From: Metridium senile | Taxonomy: Eukaryota > Cnidaria > Anthozoa > Actiniaria > Metridiidae | Reading direction: 5' to 3' | DNA: 64,000 nt | Assembly: GCA_949775045.1 (NCBI GenBank) | Contig: OX459105.1 | Span: forward strand, 15,524,227-15,588,226 | In this document: piece by piece, positions 41,001 through 52,081 of the stretch | Layout: the number at the start of each line of letters is the position of its first letter | Numbering within the stretch: the first letter of the stretch is position 1 | Notes under the pieces: model-generated | The model's input: only the letters and a program-made list of their open reading frames with translations | Told to the model about the DNA's origin: nothing | Database searches by the model: none | Position numbers and translations under genes: made by a program

Positions 41001-44000
41001 ATGTTTCCTTTATCCCTTTGTATTTTCTCCCTTTTTCTCATAAGTAAAAAACTGTTTCCATAAAATGTTTTACCTCTTGACACATGGTCCCAAAAAAACT
41101 ATTGTTTTATCATATTGTGTTGCCCGTATCAGAAATACCGTATGCAATCCTGAAAACAATGCCATTACCATATATGGTATTGTAGGTGAGAAGTAACAAA
41201 AGACTTTGATTAGCGCGCGATAATTTTTTTCTTATTTTAAACAGGTTGAGATTGCAACAGAACAATAGGAAAAAATAGGAAAAATAGGAAACCAAATTAG
41301 TTACAAAACCCTTCATTTTTTAAAAAAAGGTCAAGGAGCCATTTGCTGCAAAGCCAATGCCCCTCATCTTTGAATTAACTACCAAAACAATTATATATGA
41401 TATAAATATTATAAATACAATTATAAATATATAATCTAGATTAGTTGCTTTACATATGGCTATATTTATTTATTTGTTTCGTATTATTTCATTTTATTTA
41501 GTATCATAATCAACATATTTTTGTACCGCTCTTAATAAAACAATTACAAATGACAGTGTCTAACTCGAAAACTAAGTGTTAATTTAGACACTGACTTCCA
41601 AAAATTTACTAATAGCAAAAATATGATCTTTTGTTCTATTACTATATTTTAACAACATGAGCGGCCGTGTTGTATCGGCATATACAATCAAAAGCCGAAT
41701 TGAATGCGTGTGATTGTATAGCTGATATAACACATATATTATTAAGATATATACTACAATTTTAGCATTTTACTGAGTGCGAATCACAAAACCGTGGCCT
41801 CCTAGAAATATTTAAGAAATCGTTTATTGTTCGTTGAACTACTCACAAACAACTCTATTAAACTACAAAAAGTTTATCATACTACACATCAGTCAAACTT
41901 CTTGCAGTGATATAGTTGTTTCTGAGTTGTTCAACGAACAAAAAAAACGATTTCTAAAATATTTCTAGGTGCCCACGGTTTTGTGATTCGCACTGTAACA
42001 TTTTTAAAATAGACGTGAAATTTGTAACATCATGGGATGCTAATGTACATATGCACAAAAGAACATTAAGCATATGAAATCACAATTTTATGATGTATTC
42101 TCTTGGTTATATAGATTGCGTTAACAGTTCCTTGCTGTTGGTGACAGAGTTGTGCAGTCAGTACCACATTTTGAACCTTTAATTTCAAGTATGATGTTAG
42201 TTAATACAGATCTTGCATAATACGGTTCCAATTGCAATACAGGCTGTAGTTGTTCCATTAAAATAACCTATAATTAGAAGATTTTGATTTTTAATGTCTG
42301 TTTTGGCTTGCACTATAACGAGATACAAAGATACGAAGATACAAAGATACAAAGATACAAAGATACAAAGATACAAAGATACAAAAGATACAAAGATACA
42401 AAGATACAAAGATACAAGCATATCAGATTTCAAAGCTGAAATACGATCTATGTCAATGTCACAGCATTCAGGCATTTGCAATGTCTTGACGTTCTGTTTG
42501 ACGTTTTGTATCTTTGTATCTCGTTATAGTGCAAGCCGGAAAACTCTTTGTCAAGATAGAAGTGCTGTTTATTTTTTATTACTTATTTTCATTTGTTGAT
42601 TTCTTTATTTTCGTAACATTTTGATATCCTTTGATTATCCAGAGCTGTAATCAGTCAGAGTAACTAACCGTAAAAACCAGACGCGAGGGAAAGTTTTATA
42701 CAATAACAAAGCAAAAAAAATAACCCTGTCTCATGGGAGAGTAACCAAATATAAGCATATTGACCAAGTTTCAGAACGTTTGGCTAAAAAGAAAAAATAT
42801 TATGAGCATCCAAACCATGCCAAAATTACAGAGAAACGTATGGTCACGGTCTTCCAAAACGTCCTTCCAAACCATACATTCTTTGTATTTTCAAAAAAAT
42901 TAAATACCATAATTTCGTTGCAATTTGCACAAACTTGTTCAAACTTTCAATTTTTACTAATTTGTATTTGTTCTTTCGTGTGAAGGGGTTTATTTTTGAA
43001 TTAAAATAATTTTGAGAAACTTGGTTCCAGTCCCTTGCTCGATATGAAAAAGGCTAATAGGAAATCTTAATAAAGTATGTATGTGTGTATATAATAATAA
43101 TAATTTATTTCTTAAGCGCATTCCATATAACATCTCAATGCTCTTTACAAATCATGATCACTTATCGAAAAACAAATATCACTGACAGAAAAATAGTATG
43201 TATGCATATATGTACTTGATGGCGTTCATGCTTGAAGTATAATTAAAGATGTCCTGCTTTTTTTATTTTTCGAGATGAAGTAATAATGGTTAGAATTGGT
43301 TTGTGTTGTTAATTCTTCGATGGTTGCCTCCATGTTGTCCTCTAGCTTTTCGAAACCGGCAAATTAAGGAATTAATTTGATTAATTAAAAACTCCTTAAT
43401 TAATTAAATTATTAAATTGAAAGCTCCTTCCAAACATATCATCACCAGGTAAAGGCAGTGAAGTGTCCACGACTGAATTTTATATTCCAGAGATCCCAGT
43501 TATGTATGGAAATAAGAGCATTACTTGAATAGCACAGCATTGTTAAAATTTGGATAAGAATTATTGATAATATCAAAACAAAAAAAATCTTAAAAGTAGC
43601 TAAAATATGTCTTGTAATTTGATGAAACGTAGAGCAATTTATATAATTCGAACCGATTCAACGGCACTCTTCCAACACCATCTTTTGTACGCGCGCTCTT
43701 CACATACTCGTAACGCGGTTGTAATAGCGATAAAATATTCCCATTTACCCTGATGATGGGCGAGTAGCCCGAAAGCTTGGTTCAAATAAAATCAATAAGG
43801 TTGATGAAACGTTTTCTTTTTAAAATGAATATTAACACAACCTACAAACATTTACTGGATTTAGATAATCTAACATGTTGCCGCCTGTTTACAAGACCTC
43901 ATATGGAAATGAGAAGTTCATGCTGACATAGCCAACACAAACACCCGCATATCATAAGCCCTTTTCAAATAAAATGCAAATGTAATAGTTATGCTAAAAA

Positions 44001-44937
44001 GCCAATTTGCATACACAAGTTCTTTTGTAACTGTTTTTGATGAATTGTAATCAAAACGTGGATAGCCTGTTTTACAGATTGAAATGCTCCACCACGGTCC
44101 ATGTGTCAATTTATATACCCAGCAATGTTGTATTTCTCTATTTCAACCGATCCTTGTGTACTTTGAATGGTCGAATATCAGATAAAAAGTGCAAGAATAT
44201 TGTTGAATAGCCTTTCGGAACGAAAATTTGCTTAATATTAATTATAGATCTAACTAAGCCGAATAGTTCTGCTTTTTATTCAGTCCATTTTATCCAACCA
44301 TCTTGTCCACTTTCAGTCCAACTTTCCTTGTGTACTTTGAATCACCACATTTACAAAAAAAAAAAAGTGCACGTGCCGGCAAGATTATTGTTGAGCAAAT
44401 CAGCTTTCGAAACGAAAACGTGCTCTATTAGAGACAATAAGGTCTGCTTTTCTTCAGTCGGTGATTTGGTCAGAAAAAGTAAACATCAATGTCTTTAATT
44501 CAACCGCTTTCAACCATTTTATACTTTGTCTGGTCATATTTTGACTTGCCGAACATATTAAGGATGAGATAAAATAACAAACACTGGTCGTAACTAGAAC
44601 ATGATGCCCGAGCGCTTGGGCTTCGCTGCACGCAAATAGAAAAGCGTCGATACTATACGTAAAATCAAGCCAAGCCTCGTTTTAAAATGATTTTAAATCG
44701 CGTAAAGCTAGGTAGATTGGTCATTGAATAAGTACGTTACATATCATCGATAGTTAACATCGATGCAAAGCAAATTGCAAATTAAAGGTGTTTTTCAAAG
44801 CATCGGTTGAATATTATGTTTACGCAAAATGCACTAACAAGAAGACTTATATACTATATATTGTTGTGTTAATTCATCGATGTTTTTGTATATCAATACT
44901 TACTGGCAAATAGAACGAAGGTTGACAGAGCTTCCAT
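38095..44937 (-). CDS. 12-cysteine secreted/GPI-like protein B, complete, 4 exons
   Basis: Paralogue of A with the same exon plan: 44904-44937, 40789-40924, 39297-39572, 38095-38344 (231 aa; phases 1, 2, 2). Signal peptide MEALSTFVLFAIMLGCAQA. Exon 2 ends IKNPKSNCR. Exon 3 has MCDKAGLQYPGSMGV, NTTLPCNIT and ends NRADPGICG. Exon 4 has LGNYNPFC, then a Pro/Thr spacer (PTAPPTKQPDGPTAGS) and the hydrophobic tail GFIVLFACAVALFVL at the stop, a good GPI-signal shape. Twelve conserved cysteines plus one in the tail. Several NxS/T sites. Exon 3 is nearly the same length in all four genes. Introns 1 and 2 hold large repeats. It is closest in sequence to D. Function unknown; extracellular location inferred. 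Confidence 0.85.
38565..39290. repeat. CAT/CAC microsatellite in paralogue B intron 3
   Basis: About 700 bp of (ATC)n and (ACC)n ending at the exon 3 donor. Long frames on both strands through it are artefacts. Confidence 0.9.
39655..39680. repeat. Poly-G run in paralogue B intron 2
   Basis: A run of about 14 G after CAAAG. Confidence 0.8.
39715..40680. repeat. (GATGATAAC)n minisatellite in paralogue B intron 2
   Basis: About 960 bp of GATGATAACGATGAT repeats with higher-order units of about 180 bp (each with GATGACGTTGATGATGATGA and GGTAACTATGACGAT). It is open on both strands for 286-315 codons but encodes only Met/Ile/Thr/Val and is not a gene. Confidence 0.92.
41110..41275. repeat. Dispersed repeat, inverted partner of 60595-60745
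   Basis: TATCAGAAATACCGTATGCA, ATGCCATTACCATATATGGT and GATTGCAACAGAACAA occur here and, reverse-complemented, between paralogues C and D. Confidence 0.75.
41650..41740. other. AT-rich stretch in paralogue B intron 1
   Basis: Short imperfect inverted segments around TGAGCGGCCG and TATACAATCA. The 41280-41650 part shows nothing identifiable. Confidence 0.4.
41776..42000. mobile_element. Foldback with 'GTGCGAATCACAAAACCGTG' ends
   Basis: Arms of about 80 bp, including AAATCGTTTATTGTTCGTTG and its complement, end in CACGGTTTTGTGATTCGCAC. Loop about 55 bp. Confidence 0.85.
42296..42540. mobile_element. Foldback containing an (ATACAAAG)n run
   Basis: GGCTTGCACTATAACGAGAT at the left is matched by ATCTCGTTATAGTGCAAGCC at the right. 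ATACAAAG is repeated a dozen times next to the left arm and only about twice, inverted, at the right. Confidence 0.8.
42776..43065. repeat. Dispersed repeat, inverted partner of 63805-64000
   Basis: GTCCTTCCAAACCATACATT, TTCGTTGCAATTTGCACAAA and TTGGTTCCAGTCCCTTGCTC reappear reverse-complemented at the right edge of the window. Confidence 0.8.
43750..43780 (+). ncRNA. Hammerhead-ribozyme-like core
   Basis: CTGATGA, hairpin GGGC-GAGTA-GCCC, then GAAAGC. The catalytic-core bases match the hammerhead consensus; stems I and III were not established. In paralogue B intron 1, in otherwise featureless AT-rich DNA (43070-44900). Confidence 0.45.
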
Positions 44938-45020
44938 CTTTGAACGGAAAGTTTGTTCGCCTGTGGTATGGAGTCAGTGGATTAAATTGTGTACGCCTAT
45001 AAACACTATGTTAATCAAAA

Positions 45021-45026
45021 CACGTG
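45021..45026. promoter_or_regulatory. CACGTG box upstream of paralogue B
   Basis: E-box in AAAACACGTGACACGCGGTACGC, 84 bp before the B start. The same context stands next to the orphan exon at 35546-35551. Confidence 0.5.
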
Positions 45027-45139
45027 ACACGCGGTACGCTCACTTATTTGCTGAGATGAATATATAATTCAGTGAATTGAAATGGGTTCGGTGTAAAAGT
45101 GAAATACAGATATACATGAGAAAAATATGATATGCCCTT

Positions 45140-45212
45140 GACAGGAATTGAACCTCATGGTTTCGGCTTTCTAGTCCGATGTGATAACCACTACACCACT
45201 ACATTTACTTCA
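45140..45212 (-). other. tRNA-like sequence
   Basis: Reverse strand shows GTGTAGTGGTTATCAC (A-box-like) and AGGTTCAATTCC (B-box-like). Between them CGGACTAGAAAGCCG resembles a serine-AGA anticodon arm, but no long variable arm or matched acceptor is seen. Probably a tRNA relic or SINE head. Confidence 0.4.
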
Positions 45213-45399
45213 GTGGACAACTTACGCGCTGTGATTTGCCGGCGTGCAGTTTGAACTACCATGCATGCATTATTGATGTATTCTTTACTAGAATTGATAT
45301 TATTCTTGTCGTTCAATATAATTACTGTGTAATTATATATAGAGAAAATAAAACAATAAACTAGAATAATACAGCTAGGAGAGAGTCATCTACAATCTT

Positions 45400-45690
45400 G
45401 GCAGGAACTAGTGAGACACTTTTACGGTTTTTTTCTATTTTCACCTTTACCTATATGTTTTCGCTATAATCCTACCCTCCCCCTGTTGGTTTTCAGTTAA
45501 CATGATTTCTTGATGACTGACAGGCCAACATTGTGTTATGGGGGGAGGGGAGGGGAGGGGAGGGGGAAGTGGTGGTTTAACAACAAATTGAAGCCCAAAA
45601 AGCACGCGCATAACGGTATAAGATTTATGTCCCATTTTCAAAGCAGTTGTCTCATTTATTTTTTGCCGAGATTGTAGGACCAGTGTAGCC
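45400..45690. repeat. Dispersed G-rich repeat, inverted partner of 63490-63800
   Basis: TTGGTTTTCAGTTAACATGA, TTTCTTGATGACTGACAGGC and a (GGGGA)n core (45540-45570, G-quadruplex-prone) recur reverse-complemented inside paralogue D. Confidence 0.8.
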
Positions 45691-46044
45691 TTGGACATGT
45701 AGATATTTCTCAAGCATTCAGTTTAGTGATTATATTGATGTTTTATGAACAACTGAGCCAGTACATGTATCACCCTATCAATGTTTTTTGTACATTTCCA
45801 TTTGGTTTGTTCGTACTCTAGCCTAGAGCTTTGTTTTATTAGGACCAATTTTGATTAGGGGAAAAGAGATAACAAATATACATAAAAATATAAATATACA
45901 TAAATTAAATACATCTAACAAAAGCCTATATAGTAACTCATTTCCACTGGCCATTGTCCCCCGGTCGATGATTAAGTTATGGGAACAATAGGACTCCATT
46001 GTTCTTGGCTAAACAATGGAAATAGATCCGGAGGGACAAAGTGC

Positions 46045-46225
46045 CGAGGCAATATTAGTAGGAAAAAGTGGATGGGAGGGTGGGGGATGGGAGGGTGGTG
46101 CAATATTAGTAGGAAAGAGTGTATGGGAGGGTTTAGGGAGGGGGCGGGGCAATATCCGTAGGAAAAAGTGGGCGGGAGGGTTGCGGGAGAGTTGCGGGAG
46201 TGTTGGGGGAGGGGGGGGGGGGGAT
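46045..46225. repeat. G-rich tandem repeat
   Basis: Three to four units of GCAATATTAGTAGGAAAAAG followed by TGGGAGGGTGGGGG, ending in a G run near 46208. G-quadruplex-prone. The neighbouring 45720-46040 shows nothing identifiable. Confidence 0.75.
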
Positions 46226-46530
46226 CAAAAAATACTCTAGTTGACTTTCTTTCTCAAGGCCACAGGATTATTCCCCGTAACATCCATTTGCCCCTTTCAT
46301 CCTACTATCCGGTTTGATGTTGTTCGTCTCGCCAGTTTGGACAACTAAGAATGAGCTAACACCAAACGCATTGTTTATATAGTATTGCATATCATTAACC
46401 ATCTCCCAGGGGACAGAATGGGCAGTGAAAATAGTTAATAGTATGTCTAATGAGTGACATGCTCTCAATCATATCATATGAGTATAATTATATGCAATCG
46501 GATTTTTCAATTTCCAATAGCAAGCACTTA

Positions 46531-46703
46531 CACCTAATTGCAAGAACGTTGTCCTAACTTTTGTAATTTAGTGGGAAAGAAATTAATTAAAAGACAAAAA
46601 AGATCACTCAAGCTGAACTCTTTCTTTTGTTATTCCTTTCTTACTAAATGACGATATGACTAATGTTCTTTTTTTCGTGTGACAATATTATTGCAATTAG
46701 GTG
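46531..46703. mobile_element. MITE copy 2 (CACCTAATTGCAA family)
   Basis: CACCTAATTGCAAGAACGTT to its complement ending AATTAGGTG, flanked by TA. It interrupts a sequence found uninterrupted at 37500-37590. Confidence 0.85.
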
Positions 46704-46759
46704 TATCTCGACAATGAAACTAGTTTGTAACTCTAACTTACACTTTTAAACTTTTTAAC

Positions 46760-47280
46760 TCCCTTTATAATTTTCAATAGCAAGCACTTTTAACTCTTTC
46801 CAGATAATTTTCAATAGCAAGCACTTTTAACTCTTTCCAGATAATTTTCAATAGCAAGCACTTTTAACTCTTTTTATAATTTTCAATAGCAAGCACTTTT
46901 AACTCTTTTCAGATAATTTTCAATAGCAAGCACTTTTAACTCTTTTTATAATTTTCAATGGCAAGCACCTTTAACTCTTTTTATAATTTTCAATGGCAAG
47001 CACCTTTAACTCTTTTTATAATTTTCAATAGCAAGCACTTTTAACTCTTTCCAGATAATTTTCAATAGCAAGCACTTTTAACTCTTTTTATAATTTTCAA
47101 TAGCAAGCAAGCACTTTTAACTATTTTTATAATTTTCAATAGCAAGCATCTTTAACTCTTTTTATAATTTTCAATAGCAAGCACCTTTAACTCTTTTTAT
47201 AATTTTCAATAGCAAGCATCTTAAACGTACTCTTTTTATAATTTTCAATAGCAAGCACCTTTAATTGTATTTAACTGGTG
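46760..47280. repeat. About 36-bp minisatellite (TTTTCAATAGCAAGCACTTT)
   Basis: About 14 units of ATAATTTTCAATAGCAAGCA plus CTTTTAACTCTTT. Two inverted units at 47585-47655, and an inverted GTACTTATCGAAC...GCCAACATCGCAAA pair (47290-47345 against 47690-47750), show this is one arm of a larger foldback. It lies just downstream of the original end of paralogue C. Confidence 0.85.
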
Positions 47281-47655
47281 ATATAGATTGTACTTATCGA
47301 ACTCCTGCCAACATCGCAAATTTTGCTGCTAGTATTGTTTCTTTTCGTACGAATAAATAATTCGGTCCGGTCGCGATGTTAATGGCAATCCATCATTTAA
47401 TCAATTGATTTAAGTTTCATCTATAACCATATGCAAAATACTTTGGGTCATTACCTTAGCCTGTGTAAACTGCCCCCACCCCTCCCACCATGGTTAACGC
47501 AATATACTGTGTTGTACCTACTCAGCCGTTTTTGCAGTGAAGTCACCTATGTCTGAAAAGAGTTTATAGCTTGTCGAGCCAAATGCTTGCTATTGAAAAT
47601 TATAGAAAGAGTTAAAAGTGCTTGCTATTGAAAATTATAAATAGAGTTAAAAAAC

Positions 47656-47679
47656 AGAAAGGTAGCCAAAAACATGGAA
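47656..47679. repeat. Unoccupied copy of the retrotransposon target sequence
   Basis: GAAAGGTAGCCAAAAACATG here matches the sequence formed by joining GAGAAAGGTAG (47774-47784) to CCAAAAACATGG (54270 on), i.e. the insertion site without the element. It is a copy of the paralogue C coding tail. Confidence 0.75.
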
Positions 47680-47784
47680 GTAAAAACAAAAAAACAATAC
47701 TAGCAGTAAAGTTTGCGATGTTGGCAGAGTTTCGATAAGTACAATCAATATCATATTAAATACAAACAACAACGAGAAAGGTAG

Positions 47785-48418
47785 TGTTAGAGGCGTCTTG
47801 CTTCTAAGCTTAGGGGATTCTCAAGTAGAGCCGGTATCGGATCTTTAGTTCGTTTATTCGTCTTTGAGTAGAAGTTCAACTACATGGTTCAACTAACAAC
47901 TGGCATCAACTGACTTACTTAGTGATATTACATAGGCTTTTTATGGATGTTATGATAAATGAATTATTTGCTCAGCTTTTCTGTAGCGATATTAAATCTA
48001 AATAAAAGGAGCCTTGTTGTTCCACGTATCCGAATACTAATCAGACTCAATGTGTAACACCGAAATACACATAATATCAAGTCAAGGCTGTACGAACCTA
48101 AATAACTGAAGGCTAAGCAAACTCTTCACTTACCAGAACATCTTGACAATAATGATATTACAAAAGTAAACGTTATAATATACTAAACGAGAATAAGGTT
48201 ATCCAAGGTCAGGACTAACAAATACAAATGAGTGGGTGAAAGCAATAATGGGAAGTTGGTCATTGTTTGTCCAGCTAACGAGCCACTAATTGGAAAATAG
48301 GAGTTGGTAAGAAACGGGCCAACAAAAGTACACAAAGCAACAAACCTAACAACAAGAAATGTATGCTAATGCCGATTATATATGGTAATATATAATCCAT
48401 GTTCAATGTCTCATAACA
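47785..48418 (-). repeat. 3' LTR
   Basis: 634 bp, left copy on the plus strand (3' LTR in element orientation). Nearly identical to 53632-54265. Ends TGTTAGAGGC and TCTCATAACA on the plus strand. Confidence 0.93.
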
Positions 48419-48430
48419 TCTCCCCCTCGT
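48419..48430 (-). promoter_or_regulatory. Polypurine tract
   Basis: Minus-strand ACGAGGGGGAGA lies directly before the 3' LTR (TGTTATGAG), the expected position of the plus-strand primer for reverse transcription. This fixes the element's orientation. Confidence 0.8.
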
Positions 48431-48885
48431 TAGTTTCGAGCTCCCGCGAGAATAATGAAAAATCCGAAATGTTTTTTATCCCACAATTTTGTTGATTATA
48501 TGAATAATAATACGTTTAAAACCAAATTTGCATAAAAATGTCACCGTCTTTAAGGCAACTAAAAACCTGAAGAAATGAATATAATGCAAGTACAAATGTA
48601 CTCTGCGTATTAGAATATTTTTGAAAATTTTGAACTTATATAATTTTTTTTTTCCTTTTTGGGTCACCATGAGCTTCATAACATGCACAAATGAGAGAAC
48701 AAATAAGTAAGCAATGTTATAGCCACTAATGAGTGATCACCGATAACAAACCATAAAATGATAAACCCGAAATAATAATAATATATAAGATAAAACAATT
48801 TAAATGTTTTTTTTTTTGTTTTGTTTTGAAATGTCTCTTGCTGATAATAAATATTATCAGAGTTCAATCAGAGTGCAATAAATGC
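48431..48885. other. Untranslated region between env ORF and polypurine tract
   Basis: AT-rich, about 455 bp, without a convincing open frame. Minor Lys/Phe-rich frames are not credible. Confidence 0.55.
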
Positions 48886-50262
48886 TTACGCAACAGGAAG
48901 GTCGTCGTCGGCTTCCTTCAGCGGTTGGAGCTCGATGGCTTCAATTGATTGGTCACAATCTTCACAATTGGCTTTCTCAGAATAAACATCCGCATCAGGG
49001 GGGGTCGGTTTGGCGAGGTGTGAATTAAATTTCAGTATGAAGTCGTACTGGTCCATGAAGAGCGAAAAACGCTTGTATATGCAGCAGAAGGCAAGTAGAA
49101 ATAGGCTGTTTATACCTGCCAACACTAGTCCGATACTGCCAACGATAAGAGCTGTTTCAGTTTCACGTGTTTCCTTTATCTTTTCAATGTCTTTGGCAAT
49201 CTTTTTGAGTTTTGTATGTAGTCTGCCATCAATTCGTTTGTACGTATTATCGATAGCGTCAATCGTTGACTTATTGAAGTGAACATCAGGACTGATGTTC
49301 AGAGATTCGTAGTGAAGTTGCCATGCAGAGGAGTCTGTGGAAGACGTCCATGGAACATATGTTAAGGCTTGATGTTGGAAGAGTGGAACCTGCATCCGAA
49401 GTGATGGTGGACAGATACCAAAGCCTGTTTTTAACAACGGATGAGTTTCGTTGCACGGGATGTGGTAGATGGACAAAGGCGTCATCTTTAGTGGACCCTC
49501 GGATAGTTCAATAGTTTGTGTTACTGCAGAAAGGTAGTACCGACCACCGAGGTGATGAATTGGATGGAATACATCACATGATTCTGATACATGCGTACGC
49601 TGGTACCGTAGTCTGGAACCAGGCGTCCAAGGAAGACCAATCCAGGATGAATCATTTGCACTCTGTAGAATAGTCTCAGGGCAAAGTATAGCGTTAGGTT
49701 GAGTAAAGCAAACAGAAAGTATGTCAGACTTTAAAACTAGTTGTCCATATTTGCATGAAACTAAAACTAGATCTTCGCGAACTAATGGTCCCGCAAAACA
49801 ATTATCGCCAATTTTATATTTGATCGGTAAGAGTTTCTCTACCGTACAAAGTGAGTTTTCATTCGTTATTCTAGGAATAGTAGTGATAAATTGAATGATG
49901 ATTTGATGATAATGATCATCATAAATATAATCTATAATGGGATTCATTAATAATGGGAACCCATCTTCTAATGCTTTGGCTGTAAGTTCAAGTCCCGCTA
50001 TGTTTTGAAATTGAAATTTCATTGCTGTCACAGCAGCCTGAGGTAAATCATTAAGGCCAATTAGAGGTCGCTCTTTAAGATGAGAAAATTGACTGAGTGT
50101 ATCTCGAACCTCAATCAATCGCAAAAGTGAGTGATAAAGTCTATTAACCTGGTAGGAAAAAATTGACATAAACATTTTGTCAGCGTCTGAATTACAATTT
50201 TCTTTCTTCATAAAACTAGTAATTTTGTCTTTCCAATCATGCATTGTATTGTCAAGGCTCAA
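48886..50262 (-). CDS. Envelope-like protein of the LTR element, probably N-terminally truncated
   Basis: 458 codons from the first ATG; the frame is open a further 25 or so codons upstream, back into the RT stub. There is no signal peptide, so the N-terminus of an original envelope was probably lost with pol. The ectodomain has many cysteines and N-glycosylation sites. It is followed by a helical Lys/Glu-rich segment (about 335-371, coiled-coil-like), one strong transmembrane segment (about 372-396, starting IVGSIGLVLAG) and a 62-residue acidic cytoplasmic tail. This layout fits the membrane-fusion subunit of retroviral or errantiviral envelopes. Residues GIEALTxGRLSP-like in baculovirus-F-type envelopes have only a loose counterpart here, so the family is uncertain. 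Without a signal peptide it may not reach the membrane. Confidence 0.7.
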   Translation of the reverse strand: MSLDNTMHDWKDKITSFMKKENCNSDADKMFMSIFSYQVNRLYHSLLRLIEVRDTLSQFSHLKERPLIGLNDLPQAAVTAMKFQFQNIAGLELTAKALEDGFPLLMNPIIDYIYDDHYHQIIIQFITTIPRITNENSLCTVEKLLPIKYKIGDNCFAGPLVREDLVLVSCKYGQLVLKSDILSVCFTQPNAILCPETILQSANDSSWIGLPWTPGSRLRYQRTHVSESCDVFHPIHHLGGRYYLSAVTQTIELSEGPLKMTPLSIYHIPCNETHPLLKTGFGICPPSLRMQVPLFQHQALTYVPWTSSTDSSAWQLHYESLNISPDVHFNKSTIDAIDNTYKRIDGRLHTKLKKIAKDIEKIKETRETETALIVGSIGLVLAGINSLFLLAFCCIYKRFSLFMDQYDFILKFNSHLAKPTPPDADVYSEKANCEDCDQSIEAIELQPLKEADDDLPVA

Positions 50263-50294
50263 AATGTTATGGTTAAGTTCATTAACTTTAGAGG

Positions 50295-52081
50295 TTAATA
50301 TATCATTATTACTATGTGCAAAAACATCACGATATTATATAGAAGGTTGGATAAGGAAGTTTTCTGGTCATCTTCTAGCTCAGATTTATCTAAATTAATA
50401 AGGATGGGTGGGGGAGTATCAGTGGGTGGTACCGATGGGTTGGGTGGATTACCACCATCAAATGCCAATAATACACAAGGATCATTCATGGATGTAAAGT
50501 TGCCTAGTGTAGTGTGATGATAAATCGTGACAGGAGAACTAGTAGGGTTTAATAACTTATATGGTATAGTACGATCATTAGAAACAGTAACTAAACAAGA
50601 TGCACCGCAAGTATTATAACGTTCCACTAGACCTATCTTAGGTTCTACAAGACCTGTGGACCCAGGATCAAAAGGAAGTTCTAGGTAGGCCTCAATAATC
50701 GTTTCAGACGAAGGAGGTAATTGATATGTCTGGTTAGCATGTATTTTGCATGGCATAGCAATTGTGCTAGATTGGTCCGCTTGGAAAACTAAAGTATGTT
50801 TATGAAAATCGATTACTGCATGAAAATGATCCAAGAAATCTTTACCTAATATTACCTTGTAAGCTAATTCTTTAGCAATAAACGCCTTAAATGTATAAAC
50901 CTTGTTATCTATCTCAAAAGGTATTTCTGTATACCCTAAAACCTGAATATGTTGATTATTAACTGATCGAAATGTATTTGTGGATTGCGTGATCAGCGGA
51001 AAATTTTGGACATTGCAAATATCATTATAAACTGTTTCGTCCACTATGGTGTGCGAAGCACCTGTATCACAAAGAAAAATGTATGGCTTACTTATAATCT
51101 TGCCATGAATAGATAAATTTGTCGTTTCATTCGTAAATAATATTGTATTAACTTCTGGTGTGATACCAACTGAATTGTGTTGCACTTCAGGATTCCTTTG
51201 ATCCGTAATAGGGGCTACTTCATATAAAATTGCAGTATTTGAATGCGTGACACTAATAGGTCCATTGTTTTGAATAATTTCGTCACAAGGTATTGTAACG
51301 TTGACATGCGGTAACTGATCAGGTATTGTAAGGCTATGCCTAAACTTATTGTCATCCTCCGAATTAGCTAAAACACTATTATTGTTAATAGTGTCGATTT
51401 GAGTTGTATTATCTGGTGTACTTCCATCTATTCTATGATGAGATAACGATTGAGGGGTATCAGCAAAAACTAGTGTATCAGTAATAATAGCACTTGAGAT
51501 AACAGTATCCGGGAATACACTGCTATCCTGTGATTCGTTGTGATTAGCTGTAGAACTATGTACTATGTTTGTATTGTCAAGAATGGGTGACTGTGAGCTT
51601 GGAATAACTGGAGTGAGAGGTGGTGAGGTGGCATCTGAATACATGAGATGCGTGACATCATCGTGTGACATAACATCTGTGTGTGGCGTGACATCATTGT
51701 GTGACAGATCATCTGTGTGTGGCGTGACATCATAGTGTGACATATTATCTGGGTATGGTGTGACATGGTTGTGTGACGTGACACGAGTGTGTGGTGTGAC
51801 ATTGTTGTCTGACATGACATTATTGTGTGGTGTGACATAATTGTGTGACTGCGGCGTGACAGAAACATGTGGCTGTAATGTGTCGTAACAAATATCAGTG
51901 TGAACACTAGCATTAGAATAAGCAACATGACTATATGGATTATCATAATCACTAAAATTGTTATCATCAAAGGCGCAAGCGTAAGAATTAGAAAATGGAT
52001 CATAATCATAATAAGGTGTATTTTGAAAATCGATGTGTCGTTGTTCCCTTCGAATTTCCCGGCATTCGGAGGGAGCAGTTA
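50295..52081 (-). CDS. Retroelement protease region (gag -1 frame), ending in an RT stub
   Basis: Open frame in the -1 frame relative to gag, entered at the gag stop (first in-frame ATG at 51815, 506 codons from there). The N-terminal part is low-complexity with TPHTD.MSH.DV repeats (about 51640-51880) and Ser/Thr/Asn-rich sequence. The retropepsin core has FLCDTGASHTIVDE (D250 counted from the ATG) and VILGKDFLDHF near its C-terminal end. Further on, LDKSELEDDQKTSL matches the linker before reverse transcriptase. The RT start survives only as DVFAHSNND, shifted into another frame by about one base, after which this frame stops at 50295. Role: cleavage of Gag and Gag-Pro polyproteins. Confidence 0.85.

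Noticed and set aside
42780..42983. 67-codon plus frame
   Set aside because: Lies within a dispersed repeat that recurs inverted at the right edge with frame breaks.
45140..45212. Functional tRNA-Ser(AGA) gene on the minus strand
   Set aside because: The anticodon arm is suggestive but the long variable arm of serine tRNAs and a paired acceptor stem are missing; kept only as a tRNA-like relic.
46760..47280. Regularly spaced 36-bp repeats resembling a CRISPR array
   Set aside because: The units are contiguous with no unique spacers, half-inverted copies lie nearby, and the genome is eukaryotic; it is a minisatellite.
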